Assembly: GCA_963825635.1 (NCBI GenBank)
Contig: CAWGTU010000001.1
Span: 124,001-188,000 of the forward strand
DNA: 64,000 bases
Direction: 5' to 3'
From: JAOUEA01 sp963825635
Lineage (GTDB): Bacteria > Actinomycetota > UBA4738 > HRBIN12
Shown: piece after piece, positions 15,225-23,500 of the stretch
Position numbering within the stretch: position 1 is the stretch's first letter
Layout: each line of letters starts with the position of its first letter
Made by a program: the position numbers and the translations under genes
The notes under the pieces: model-generated
The model's database searches: none
What the model was told of the DNA's origin: nothing
The model's input: the letters and a program-made list of their open reading frames with translations, nothing else

Positions 15225-16986
15225 AGTCGAGCATCAGCTCGACGTGGCGGATCTGCTCGTCGACATCGTTCGCGTGGTGTCCACCGGGGTACAGGTGCAC
15301 GTCGACCTCGCGGCCCCGCACCCGCAGGGCGTGCGCGTAGGTCATCACCTGCCCGAGCGGACACCGGCTGTCGTGCTCACCGGCGATCAGCAGCATCGGG
15401 GCTCGCACGTGGTCCACGTAGGTCATCGGGTTCCGTTCGTGGAAGAGCTCCGGGACCTCCATCGGCGTGCCACCCATCACCGCGACGTCCCAGGCCTGGA
15501 GAGCGGGCGCGCTCTCGTAGTGAGCCGCCACCGAGTCGCCCACGGGGATGCCGGCGATGACCCCGCGCCATCGCTCGGGGTGCAGACCGGCGTTGAGGGT
15601 CGCGAGATAGCCGCCCCACGACCATCCTTCGAGGAACACGTGTCCGGGATCGACGAGCCCCGCCTCGATCGCATGGTCGAGGCCGGCGTTGATGTCCTCG
15701 GACTCGGGGAACCCGACGTCGCCGTACAGTGCCTGGCGGAACGCTCGGCCGTAACCGGTCGACCCTCGGTAGTTCACGAGCATGACGGCGTAGCCCTCGT
15801 CGGCGAAGGCCTGGCGCCGCGGTTCGAACGCATCGGTGTTGTGGTAGTTCGGTCCGCCGTGCACCGATACCACGGTCGGGAAGGGGGGTTCCCCGTCGGG
15901 TCGCATGAACCACGCCTGGATCGGCTGGCCGGCGGGGTTGTCGAACCACATCGGCTCCCACGGACGTCCGGACGGCGGCGGGTCGGTGAGGTGGAGCACC
16001 TGTGTGCCGGTGGTCGCATCACGCCAGGCCGGGGGCCGGACGCCGTCCTCGTGACGGAACCACACGTCTCCGTTGGGGCGGACGCCTGCCCCACCGATCG
16101 TGCCGCCGAGCTCGACGAGAGCGGTGAACCCGCCGTCACCCAGGTCGATCCGCACGAGGTCGTGCGTGGCGTCGTGGTCGCGATGCAGCAGCAGTGCCTC
16201 GCCGTCGGGGAACCAGTCGGCGAGGGTCACCGTGCCCGGGAGATCCACGACGATCTCCCGAGGCGATCCCTCGCGCGGCGACCACATGAAGGGCCGCGTG
16301 AATCCGCCGATCTCGCGGAGCACGACGAGGCGCTCGTCGCCCGGCACCGGAGACCACCCGGCCGCGACCACGGCCATCCCTTCGTCGGCGACCTCGCCGA
16401 CCGGGTCGCCCGTGCGCGCGTCGAGGACGCGCACCGCCGGGTTCTCGATGTTCGACCCCTCCGTGTGCCAGATCGCGACGAACGAGGTGTCCGCCGACAG
16501 ACCGCCGGGTCCCTGCGGCCAATCCTGTCCCGCTCCGGCCGGCTGCTCGTTGCGGTAGATCTCCCGGCTCGGCTCCGACCCGTGACGTATGACGATCGTG
16601 TAGCCGTCGTCGTCGGAGAAGCCCGCAGCGACCGAGTCACCGACCAGGGAGAGTCCCGACATCCACATGTCGGGCAAGCCGGGGAAGAGCGGCCTCGGAT
16701 CTCCACCTGCGAAGGGCGTGACCATCCATCGCCCTCGCTCGTCACCCTGTGGATCGAGCCACCAGACGATGCCTGAACCGTCGGGGGTGATGTGCGCCTC
16801 TTCGGCGCCGACGCCTTCGGCGGACGCCTGTCGACGCACGCCCTCGGCGAGGTCCCATGACCACGCTTGTGAGACGCCGCTCTCCGTCGAGACGATGGCG
16901 AGCCGATGTGGGACGGCCCTGCTCCATGCGACGTCGCTGACCGTCGGCACGGTCAGCCGACGTCGCCAATCCGTGGTGGTGACCAA
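15205..16986 (-). CDS. S9 family prolyl oligopeptidase-type serine peptidase
   Basis: 593 aa, cytoplasmic. The N-terminal two thirds form a beta-propeller-like region; the alpha/beta hydrolase domain starts about residue 365 (TVVSVHGGPNYHN). Catalytic triad: Ser456 in EGWSWGGYL, Asp539 in IAGEHDSRCP, His570/571 in YPGGHH. Acyl-aminoacyl-peptidase or oligopeptidase activity is expected. The start is TTG at 16986: AAGGAG stands 6 nt before it (complement of 16992-16997) and no ATG or GTG is as well placed. It is divergent from groEL, 245 bp away. A second S9 enzyme lies at 29.3-31.2 kb. Confidence 0.9.
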   Translation of the reverse strand: MVTTTDWRRRLTVPTVSDVAWSRAVPHRLAIVSTESGVSQAWSWDLAEGVRRQASAEGVGAEEAHITPDGSGIVWWLDPQGDERGRWMVTPFAGGDPRPLFPGLPDMWMSGLSLVGDSVAAGFSDDDGYTIVIRHGSEPSREIYRNEQPAGAGQDWPQGPGGLSADTSFVAIWHTEGSNIENPAVRVLDARTGDPVGEVADEGMAVVAAGWSPVPGDERLVVLREIGGFTRPFMWSPREGSPREIVVDLPGTVTLADWFPDGEALLLHRDHDATHDLVRIDLGDGGFTALVELGGTIGGAGVRPNGDVWFRHEDGVRPPAWRDATTGTQVLHLTDPPPSGRPWEPMWFDNPAGQPIQAWFMRPDGEPPFPTVVSVHGGPNYHNTDAFEPRRQAFADEGYAVMLVNYRGSTGYGRAFRQALYGDVGFPESEDINAGLDHAIEAGLVDPGHVFLEGWSWGGYLATLNAGLHPERWRGVIAGIPVGDSVAAHYESAPALQAWDVAVMGGTPMEVPELFHERNPMTYVDHVRAPMLLIAGEHDSRCPLGQVMTYAHALRVRGREVDVHLYPGGHHANDVDEQIRHVELMLDFMRRHS

Positions 16987-17097
16987 TCACGCTCCTTCGT
17001 ACGGCTCCCGCAGCGTACCGCCGAACCGAGCCGCCCAGGTGTCGGATACCCGACATCTGGGCGGGATGGGCCCCGTCAGCTGCTTCCCGGAAATGCC

Positions 17098-17128
17098 TTG
17101 CCACTCCAGGGGGGTTTACGGCTACAAT
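17098..17128 (+). promoter_or_regulatory. groEL promoter
   Basis: TTGCCA at 17098-17103 and TACAAT at 17123-17128. The spacing of 19 nt is longer than ideal, so the exact -35 is uncertain. It is immediately upstream of the CIRCE operator. Confidence 0.6.
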
Positions 17129-17130
17129 CG

Positions 17131-17157
17131 TTAGCACTCGACACCTTCGAGTGCTAG
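17131..17157 (+). promoter_or_regulatory. CIRCE operator (HrcA site)
   Basis: TTAGCACTC at 17131-17139, 9-nt spacer, GAGTGCTAG at 17149-17157. This matches the CIRCE consensus (TTAGCACTC-N9-GAGTGCTAA) at all but the last base. It overlaps the expected transcription start of groEL, so HrcA repression is predicted; hrcA is not in the window. Confidence 0.95.
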
Positions 17158-17231
17158 CAGTCGGAGACCGAGGGTGAGAAGACATCCACCGGTCGCCACC
17201 AGGCAGACCGACGAGCCGGAAAGGAGAAGGG

Positions 17232-18857
17232 ATGGCCGCGAAGATCATCTCTTTCGACGAGGACGCACGGCGTGCGCTCGAGCGGGGCATGGACCAACTC
17301 GCCAACGCCGTGAAGATCACGCTCGGCCCCAAGGGCCGCAACGTGGTCCTCGAGAAGAAGTGGGGCGCCCCCACCATCACGAACGACGGTGTCTCGATCG
17401 CCAAGGAGATCGAGCTCGACGACCCCGAGGAGAAGATCGGCGCCGAGCTGGTCAAGGAGGTCGCGAAGAAGACCGACGACGTCGCCGGTGACGGCACGAC
17501 GACGGCCACCGTGCTCGCCCAGGCGATCGTGAAGGAAGGCCTGCGCAACGTCGCGGCGGGCGCCAACCCGATGAGCCTGAAGCGCGGCATCGAGCGCGCG
17601 ACCGAGCTCGCCGTCGAGGCGATCAAGAACCAGTCCAAGGAGGTCGACGACAAGGCCCAGATCGCCAACGTCGGCGCGATCTCCGCGGCCGACCCCCAGA
17701 TCGGGGAGACGATCGCCGAGGCCGTCGACAAGGTCGGCAAGGACGGCGTCATCACGGTCGAGGAGTCCAACACGTTCGGCATGGAGCTCGACTTCGTCGA
17801 GGGCATGCGCTTCGACAAGGGCTACATCTCGCCGTACTTCGTCACGGACTCCGAGCGCATGGAAGCGGTGCTCGAGGACCCGTACATCCTGATCGCGAAC
17901 TCGAAGATCTCGGCGGTGAAGGACCTGCTGCCGGTGCTCGAGAAGGTCATGCAGGCGGGCAAGCCCGTGCTGGTGCTCGCCGAGGACGTCGAGGGCGAGG
18001 CCCTCGCGACCCTCGTGGTCAACAAGATCCGCGGCACGTTCCGCAGCGCCTCGGTGAAGGCTCCCGGCTTCGGGGACCGTCGCAAGGCCATGCTGCAGGA
18101 CATCGCGGTCCTCACGGGCGCCACGGTCATCTCTGAGGAGGTCGGTCTGAAGCTCGAGAACGCCACGCTGGACCTGCTGGGCACCGCCCGCAAGGTCATC
18201 GTGACCAAGGACGAGACGACGATCGTGGAAGGCGCGGGCAAGGACGAGGACGTCCAGGGCCGCATCAACCAGATCAAGGGTGAGATCGAGAAGACCGACT
18301 CCGACTACGACCGCGAGAAGCTGCAGGAGCGGCTTGCCAAGCTCTCCGGCGGCGTGGCGGTCATCAAGGTCGGTGCGGCCACCGAGGTCGAGCTCAAGGA
18401 GAAGAAGCACCGCATCGAGGACGCGGTGCAGTCGACCAAGGCTGCCGTCGAGGAGGGCATCGTGCCCGGTGGCGGTGTCGCGCTGCTCAACGCGCAGACC
18501 GCGCTCGACAAGGTCGATCTCGAGGGAGACGAGGCGACGGGGGCAAGCATCGTCCGCCGTGCCCTCGAGGAGCCGCTGAAGCAGATCGCCGTGAACGCCG
18601 GCCTCGAGGGCGGCGTGATCGTCGAGAAGGTGCGAGCGCTCGACCCGGGCAATGGGCTGAACGCGGCCAGCGGTGAGTACGGCGACATGCTGAAGTTCGG
18701 CGTGATCGACCCCACCAAGGTGACGCGCTCGGCGCTCCAGAACGCCGCGTCGATCGCCGCGCTGTTCCTCACGACCGAGGCCGTCGTCGCCGAGAAGCCT
18801 GAGAAGGCGCCGGCCATGCCGGCCGGCGGTATGCCCGGCGGCGACATGGACTTCTGA
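17232..18857 (+). CDS. groEL: Chaperonin GroEL (Hsp60)
   Basis: 541 aa, full length, with ATP-site motifs NAVKITLGPKGRNV and AGDGTTTATVLAQ and the GGM-type C-terminus (MPAGGMPGGDMDF), which marks the housekeeping actinobacterial GroEL rather than the His-rich paralogue. GAAAGGAG precedes the ATG. It stands alone: no groES lies upstream, as in the second groEL locus of actinobacteria. CIRCE and a dedicated promoter give heat-shock control. A GroES-like protein with an altered mobile loop is encoded 9.5 kb away (28 kb). A perfect hairpin follows the gene. Confidence 0.98.
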   Translation: MAAKIISFDEDARRALERGMDQLANAVKITLGPKGRNVVLEKKWGAPTITNDGVSIAKEIELDDPEEKIGAELVKEVAKKTDDVAGDGTTTATVLAQAIVKEGLRNVAAGANPMSLKRGIERATELAVEAIKNQSKEVDDKAQIANVGAISAADPQIGETIAEAVDKVGKDGVITVEESNTFGMELDFVEGMRFDKGYISPYFVTDSERMEAVLEDPYILIANSKISAVKDLLPVLEKVMQAGKPVLVLAEDVEGEALATLVVNKIRGTFRSASVKAPGFGDRRKAMLQDIAVLTGATVISEEVGLKLENATLDLLGTARKVIVTKDETTIVEGAGKDEDVQGRINQIKGEIEKTDSDYDREKLQERLAKLSGGVAVIKVGAATEVELKEKKHRIEDAVQSTKAAVEEGIVPGGGVALLNAQTALDKVDLEGDEATGASIVRRALEEPLKQIAVNAGLEGGVIVEKVRALDPGNGLNAASGEYGDMLKFGVIDPTKVTRSALQNAASIAALFLTTEAVVAEKPEKAPAMPAGGMPGGDMDF

Positions 18858-18882
18858 GTCCAACGCCGGTCGCACGACGCCG

Positions 18883-18906
18883 AACGGGGCCCTTCGGGGC
18901 CCCGTT
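18883..18906 (+). terminator. groEL terminator
   Basis: AACGGGGCCC at 18883-18892, TTCG tetraloop, GGGCCCCGTT at 18897-18906: a perfect 10-bp stem 25 bp after the groEL stop. No U-tract. Confidence 0.85.
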
Positions 18907-18989
18907 CCGCGGTTCCAGGATCTTCGGGGTTTGACCGCTCTCGCCTGCACCGCAAGGATGGTCGAACCGACGGTGGAGGGGCGTGAAAG

Positions 18990-20633
18990 GTGAGGGAGCG
19001 AGCGGCCGCCGCGCTCGGCGTGCTGCGCACGGCACTCCGGAACCGGTCGCTCCGTCGGGCCCTGGTGGCCTTCCTGCTGTTCAATACACAGGAGTACGCG
19101 GTGTGGGTCGCCGTCGCCGTCTACGCCTTCCAGCAAGGGGGTGCGGGTGAGGCGGGCGCGGTCCTGGTGCTCCAGCTCGTGCCGGCGGCGATCGTCGCGC
19201 CGATCGGATCGGTGCTCGCCGACCGCATCCCTCGGGCGAAGGCGCTCGTCCTGGGCTACGGGCTCCAGACCTGCGCGAACCTGGTGTTGGGGGTGTGTCT
19301 CATCGAGGCTCCCGCGCCGGTCGCGTACGCGGCGGCCGTGCTCGCGGCGAGCGTGATCACGCTCACGCGACCGGCACACAATGCGATCCTGCCCAGCCTG
19401 GCGACGACCCCGGGCGAGCTGACGGCAGCCAACGCTGCGTCGAGCACGATGGACGGGATCGGCACCCTGATCGGGCCCCTGGTCGGGGCGGTCCTGATGG
19501 CTCGCTGGGGACCGGGCGGCGCCGTCCTGGCGATGGCCCTCGTCGCGGCGCTCTCCGTGATCGCAGCGCTCGGGGTCCGCCAGGAACGACCGGAGGAACC
19601 GCATCGCGCCGAGCACGTGAGCACTTTCCTCTCGCAGGCCCTCGGAGGACTCCGGCAGGCGCGTGCCGAGCCCGACGTGGCCACACTGCTGGGGGTGGGG
19701 GGCGTGCAGTTCGTGATGGTCGGCATGCTCGACGTGTTCTTCGCGCTGCTGGCGATCGACGTGCTGGCCTCGGGCGAGGGCGGCGCGGGGGTGCTGGCCG
19801 GCGGGTTCGGCCTTGGTCTGTTGCTGGGCGCGGCGGGGTCCGTCGGTCTGGTGGGGGTACGGCGGCTCGCGCCGGCGGTGCTGGTCGCCCTGCTCGGTTC
19901 GGGCGCCGCGCTCGCCGCGCTCTCGGTGGCATCCAGCATGCCGATCGCGGTCGCCGTGCTGGCCCTCTGCGGGGCAACGATCGGGCTGTTCGCGGTGGCA
20001 AGTCGCACCCTGCTGCAACGCCGGGCCGACGACGTGGTGCTCGCTCGGGTCTTCGGCCTGGAGGAGGCGTTGCAGATGATCGGCCTGGCGGTGGGGGCAG
20101 CGGCGGCCCCGATGCTGGTCTCGGTCTTCGGCGCCGCCGGTGCCCTCGTGGCTGCGGGCGCGATCCTGGCGATCGTCGCGCTCGGGGCGTGGCCACGTCT
20201 GCGCCGCATCGATGAGGTCACGGTCGGCCCCGGCCCCGAATTCGATCTGCTGCGACGGGTCTCGATCTTCTCGCCGCTCCCCCAGCACGTGCAGGAGCAG
20301 CTCACCCGGCACCTGATCCCGTTCCGGGTGCCCTCGGGCGGCGTCATGATCAGAGAGGGTGAGGCCGGCGACCGCGTCTACGTGGTGCGCGCCGGCACGG
20401 TCGAGGTCACGAAGGGCGGGGTTCGGGTCGCCGAACTCGGCCCGGGAGACTACTTCGGCGAGATCGCGCTGCTGCGCGACGTGCCGAGGACCGCGACCGT
20501 CACGGCGCTCGAGGACGTCGACCTGCTGGCGCTGGAGCGTGACGTGTTCCTCGCCGCCGTCACGGGGTCGGTGCTCAGCCGCCGACAGGCAGACGAGGAG
20601 GCCGACCGACGGCTCGCCGACGGCGATCGCTAG
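18990..20633 (+). CDS. MFS permease fused to cyclic-nucleotide-binding domain
   Basis: 547 aa. Residues 1-405 are a major facilitator permease with about 10-12 hydrophobic helices (for example APIGSVLADRIPRAKALVLG carries the loop 2-3 signature). Residues about 415-535 form a cNMP-binding beta-barrel: IFSPLPQHVQEQLTRHL, then EGEAGDRVYVVRAGTVEV, then the phosphate-binding cassette GDYFGEIALLRDVPRTATV, which keeps the E and the R of known cAMP/cGMP sites. This suggests transport gated or modulated by a cyclic nucleotide. The GTG at 18990 follows GGAGGGG. The transported substrate is unknown. Confidence 0.88.
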   Translation: MRERAAAALGVLRTALRNRSLRRALVAFLLFNTQEYAVWVAVAVYAFQQGGAGEAGAVLVLQLVPAAIVAPIGSVLADRIPRAKALVLGYGLQTCANLVLGVCLIEAPAPVAYAAAVLAASVITLTRPAHNAILPSLATTPGELTAANAASSTMDGIGTLIGPLVGAVLMARWGPGGAVLAMALVAALSVIAALGVRQERPEEPHRAEHVSTFLSQALGGLRQARAEPDVATLLGVGGVQFVMVGMLDVFFALLAIDVLASGEGGAGVLAGGFGLGLLLGAAGSVGLVGVRRLAPAVLVALLGSGAALAALSVASSMPIAVAVLALCGATIGLFAVASRTLLQRRADDVVLARVFGLEEALQMIGLAVGAAAAPMLVSVFGAAGALVAAGAILAIVALGAWPRLRRIDEVTVGPGPEFDLLRRVSIFSPLPQHVQEQLTRHLIPFRVPSGGVMIREGEAGDRVYVVRAGTVEVTKGGVRVAELGPGDYFGEIALLRDVPRTATVTALEDVDLLALERDVFLAAVTGSVLSRRQADEEADRRLADGDR

Positions 20634-20675
20634 CTCCGCCCTCCGTCACACAACCGCAACACGGTGGGGGCGAAC

Positions 20676-20689
20676 CACACCCGGGTGTG
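20676..20689. promoter_or_regulatory. 14-bp perfect palindrome
   Basis: CACACCCGGGTGTG in the gap between the MFS fusion and the thioesterase gene. It could be an operator dyad or a small hairpin in the 3' region. No partner site is seen. Confidence 0.35.
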
Positions 20690-20723
20690 AACCGAAGAAG
20701 GTGTGGAGCCCCTCTCTCCGACA

Positions 20724-20758
20724 GAGAAGGCCTCGGGCCCCCCGCCCGGGGCCTTCTC
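20724..20758 (+). terminator. Terminator hairpin after the MFS fusion
   Basis: GAGAAGGCC at 20724-20732 pairs with GGCCTTCTC at 20750-20758; GGGC/GCCC extends the stem inside with a two-base mismatch. Located 90 bp after the stop. Confidence 0.75.
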
Positions 20759-20815
20759 CCATGTCGGAGGCCCGCAGCCCGGCCGGTGCCTCGACCGCGT
20801 GGCAGGATACGCATC

Positions 20816-21214
20816 ATGGCCGAGGTGACGGTGCACATCCGCTGGCGAGACATCGACAACTACGGACACGTGAACAACGCCGTGTACCTGAACTACCTCG
20901 AAGAGTGCCGGGACCGGATGGTCGAAGGGCTCTTCGGCGCCGACGAGGCATGGGACTTCGTGCTGGCGCACGTCGGGATCGACTTCCGCCACCAACTCAC
21001 TCAGGACGACGGCGACGTCATCGTGCGCTGCGAGGTGGCGGGGTACGGACGGTCGAGCATCCGCACGCGGGAGCGTATCGAGAAGGCCGACGGCACCCGT
21101 GCGGCCGACGCCGAGGCGGTGATCGTGCCGAGATCGCCCGACAGCCCCTCGAGCCGTCCCCTCACCGAGAGCGAGCGTGCCGTGTTGCAGCGGGCGATCG
21201 AGGCGGGGGCGTGA
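20816..21214 (+). CDS. Hotdog-fold acyl-CoA thioesterase
   Basis: 132 aa with the 4HBT-type signature RWRDIDNYGHVNNAVYLNYL at residues 9-28, where the Asp is the likely catalytic residue. The fold and length fit YbgC/FadM-like acyl-CoA thioesterases that hydrolyse fatty acyl- or 4-hydroxybenzoyl-CoA. The ATG at 20816 begins just before this motif; the upstream open frame lies over the terminator hairpin. It converges on the NlpC/P60 gene with no gap (stops adjacent at 21214/21215). Substrate unknown. Confidence 0.88.
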   Translation: MAEVTVHIRWRDIDNYGHVNNAVYLNYLEECRDRMVEGLFGADEAWDFVLAHVGIDFRHQLTQDDGDVIVRCEVAGYGRSSIRTRERIEKADGTRAADAEAVIVPRSPDSPSSRPLTESERAVLQRAIEAGA

Positions 21215-22516
21215 TCAGGCCGACGGCAGGATGCGTCGTCCGTGCACGAAGTGCTCTCGGTACCAGCCGTCGCCGACCCACATGATCGTGACCCCCCCAG
21301 GGGTATTCGACGAATCGAGCGCGTAGCCGTTGCCGATGTACACGTCGACGTGGTCGACCGTTCCGTCGTCGTTCCCGTCGTAGAACATCAGGTCTCCCGG
21401 GAGCAGGCGGTCGTACTTGAGGGCGCCGAAGCGGGCCATGTCGGCCGACGTCCGCTGGGGGAGGGCCCACCCCGCGTAGGGGCGTGGCGGGTGCACATCC
21501 CATGCGCCGCCGTCATCGGCTCGCAGGAGCCACCAGGCGAGCCCCGAGCAGTCGAACCCGGGGACCGGCTGTCCGCCGAGGGCGGCCGGCGGGTTCGCCT
21601 TTCCCCACTCGCCGCCCCAGACGTACGGGAGACCGACGGCCTTCACGCCCCAGCGCACGATCGCCCGCCGCTTCGGTCCCATCTTGGGAAGCACGATGCC
21701 GTCGTACTGGCCCCTGACCCACGGCACCACCCATGAGGGGAGCGTCGCCGCCTTGTAGAGGGAGTAGGCGACCTGAGCGCGCGAGAGCGCGCTCTTCGGC
21801 CCGACGTCCATCGCCTCGTTGCTGTTGTTGTAGCGGAGCCCGAGCCGGAGTCCGAGCATGAGCGCGCCGAACCGCCCGGGTGTCCGGAAGCGTGCCCCGT
21901 CGCGCGTGTGCAGCCCGTCGAGCTGTCGTGCGACGGCCCTCATGCCGAGGGCATCGATCAGGACCGAGTGCAGGACGCCCGTCCTCACCGCCTGATCGGG
22001 CATGAACCGTCCCTCGGGGGAGCGTCGCATCCAGCCACGCTGCACCGCGATGTTCGCCCACTTGTAGAACGTCTGCGTCGGATCGAGGTCGGTGAACGTG
22101 ATCGCCGGGTCGACGTCGGCGCCGGGCGCGAATGCCTTCACCGCTGCCCGGGCCAGGTACTTCCGTGTCTCGACCATATCGGGCTTGAACGGCACGGTAC
22201 CGTCCGGCTTCGCGGCGAAGTCGCGCATCCAGTCGTTGGCCTTGCCGACGAAGTCGATGGCCGCCTTGGCCCATGCGTCCGAGCCGTCGAGGTCGGCCCA
22301 TCGGAAGGTCGCGGCTCGCGGCGACCTCGTCGTCGGCAGCTCGACGGGGAACGGCGTCGGGCCCGACCCGGGCTCCCCCAGCTGCGGTAGGGGGACTGTC
22401 GAGCCTGCGCCTGCAGCGGTTGCCGTAGCCCCTCCGGTGACCAGCGTGGCTCCCATGGACGCGATCGCGACCAACGTCGCCAGACCACGACGGAATCTGG
22501 TTTCCCCCCGGTACAT
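21215..22516 (-). CDS. Secreted SLH-domain NlpC/P60 peptidoglycan hydrolase
   Basis: 433 aa from the ATG at 22516. Signal peptide at residues 1-35 (MYRGETRFRRGLATLVAIA, then ATATAAGA). Three S-layer-homology-like repeats follow: FRWADLDGSDAWAKAAIDFV, FTDLDPTQTFYKWANIAV, and a weaker one ending LSRAQVAYSLYKA. The C-terminal 150 residues are NlpC/P60 with Cys in GFDCSGLAWW and His in TVDHVDVYIGNG, and PYVWGG before the cysteine. It probably cleaves peptide stems of peptidoglycan while held at the surface by the SLH repeats. An open frame extends upstream to 22609, but the signal peptide places the start at 22516. No clear Shine-Dalgarno. Confidence 0.87.
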   Translation of the reverse strand: MYRGETRFRRGLATLVAIASMGATLVTGGATATAAGAGSTVPLPQLGEPGSGPTPFPVELPTTRSPRAATFRWADLDGSDAWAKAAIDFVGKANDWMRDFAAKPDGTVPFKPDMVETRKYLARAAVKAFAPGADVDPAITFTDLDPTQTFYKWANIAVQRGWMRRSPEGRFMPDQAVRTGVLHSVLIDALGMRAVARQLDGLHTRDGARFRTPGRFGALMLGLRLGLRYNNSNEAMDVGPKSALSRAQVAYSLYKAATLPSWVVPWVRGQYDGIVLPKMGPKRRAIVRWGVKAVGLPYVWGGEWGKANPPAALGGQPVPGFDCSGLAWWLLRADDGGAWDVHPPRPYAGWALPQRTSADMARFGALKYDRLLPGDLMFYDGNDDGTVDHVDVYIGNGYALDSSNTPGGVTIMWVGDGWYREHFVHGRRILPSA

Positions 22517-22647
22517 ACGGGTAGGTTCGGCACGGGTCGTGCCGGTCTTGAGCGATGGCCGAGGAGGCCGGGCGTGGGGCCGCACCTCTCCGATGCTGGC
22601 ATAGGTCACGCATCGGTGCAGGGCTTCGGGAGCTACGAAGGGTGCGG

Positions 22648-22653
22648 TACTCT
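22648..22653 (+). promoter_or_regulatory. -10 box of small gene at 22660
   Basis: TACTCT, 6 nt before a GTG start; fits a leaderless message. A weak TTCGGG lies 17 nt further upstream. Confidence 0.35.
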
Positions 22654-22659
22654 CTGCCC

Positions 22660-22875
22660 GTGATCGGTGAGGCCGACGCGCTGGTGGTCGATGTGCGCCC
22701 CTTCGACGTGCATGGGGTGGGCTACGTCGACGTCACCGTGGCATACCGGGACCGGACGACGGCGACCGCCCGTCTCGGGCGGGAGAGCGTGCCCGACGAC
22801 CTGGCGGCGGGGGAGCAGGTCATCGCCCGCCTCGTCGCGAACATGATCGTCTCGATCGAGAGATCGACCACCTGA
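22660..22875 (+). CDS. Small hypothetical protein
   Basis: 71 aa from the GTG at 22660. It is acidic at the start (ALVVDVRPFDVHGVGYVDV), has alternating beta-strand-like stretches, then RLGRESVPDDLAAGEQV and a short hydrophobic helix IARLVANMIVSI. I do not recognise the family. Third-position GC is high and the -10 box is well placed, which favours a real gene over chance. It converges on the gene at 22886, leaving 10 bp. Confidence 0.6.
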   Translation: MIGEADALVVDVRPFDVHGVGYVDVTVAYRDRTTATARLGRESVPDDLAAGEQVIARLVANMIVSIERSTT

Positions 22876-22885
22876 GGGCGTCCGG

Positions 22886-23422
22886 TCAGTCCTTCGGGCC
22901 CGCCGCCCGCACCTTCTCGACCGACGTCAGGGCCTCGCGCAGGTCGCGCAGCCAGTCATCCTGACGCTCCGCGACGAGACGGACGCACCATGCGAGGGCA
23001 TGGCTCCGGCTGCGAGCGACCCCGGCATCGACCAGCGTGTCGAGCACCTGACGCTCCGCAAGGCGCAGGCGGGTCATCGCCGGCACGCTGAGGGTCGTGA
23101 ACGCCGCCCGCTGATCGGCGCAGTTCACACCCCAGCTCACCTTCCGTCCGAACCGAAGCTCGGCCTCGGCGGCGATCTTCATCCGCCGGGCTCGAGTGTC
23201 CTCGCGGAACCCGGCGATCCGTGACCCGATCGCCGCGCTCCGAGCCTCCGCGCTCTCGTCGTCGGGCAGGTCGGGAGCCGCGATCGTGCCCATCACGAGG
23301 ATCTCGTCGCGGTCGGCACTGATCTCGAGCGGACCACTGAACCAGTCGTCGGGAACGCGTCCCGCGAACCATCCTCGAACCTGGTCGTGGGAGTGCGAGC
23401 GATCATTCCGCGATGTCGTCAT
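22886..23422 (-). CDS. Uncharacterised protein with ribbon-helix-helix-like C-terminus
   Basis: 178 aa. The N-terminal half (VRGWFAGRVPDDWFSGPLEI, then ILVMGTI) looks like a conserved actinobacterial family of unknown function. The C-terminal region has TTLSVPAMTRLRLAERQVLDT followed by GVARSRSHALAWCVRLVAE, which resembles the strand-helix-helix of Arc/MetJ-type proteins (compare 'SRSEAL...'). DNA binding is therefore possible but unproven. The gene is preceded by an unusually AT-rich promoter with well-formed boxes and an ATG 6 nt after the -10. It may repress its own promoter, which also faces the M20 gene. Confidence 0.75.
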   Translation of the reverse strand: MTTSRNDRSHSHDQVRGWFAGRVPDDWFSGPLEISADRDEILVMGTIAAPDLPDDESAEARSAAIGSRIAGFREDTRARRMKIAAEAELRFGRKVSWGVNCADQRAAFTTLSVPAMTRLRLAERQVLDTLVDAGVARSRSHALAWCVRLVAERQDDWLRDLREALTSVEKVRAAGPKD

Positions 23423-23428
23423 ATTGGA

Positions 23429-23456
23429 AGATTACTTCATTACAGACATACGTCAA
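23429..23456 (-). promoter_or_regulatory. AT-rich leaderless promoter of the gene at 22886-23422
   Basis: On the minus strand TTGACG (23456-23451), 16-nt spacer, TAATCT (23434-23429), then 6 nt to the ATG at 23422. The block 23420-23455 is far richer in A+T than its surroundings. Confidence 0.7.
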
Positions 23457-23486
23457 GCATGGAGGGAAACCAACTCGAGGGGTTGG

Positions 23487-23492
23487 TACGCT
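23487..23492 (+). promoter_or_regulatory. -10 box of the M20 hydrolase gene
   Basis: TACGCT, 8 nt before the ATG at 23501; leaderless arrangement. No clear -35. Confidence 0.35.
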
Positions 23493-23500
23493 GCGGTCCC

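Noticed and set aside
14986..16776. 596-codon plus-strand frame opposite the S9 peptidase
   Set aside because: No recognisable motif; mirrors the codon pattern of the S9 gene on the other strand, which has an intact triad.
17154..20312. 1052-codon open frame antisense to groEL and the MFS fusion
   Set aside because: Shadow frame produced by strong third-position GC bias; composition is His/Arg/Asp/Leu-rich with no motifs, while the sense strand encodes well-conserved proteins.
22517..22660. c-di-AMP riboswitch upstream of the NlpC/P60 gene
   Set aside because: Wall hydrolases in actinobacteria often carry one, but I could not find the conserved ydaO-type blocks; only a small GGCACG/CGTGCC hairpin is visible.
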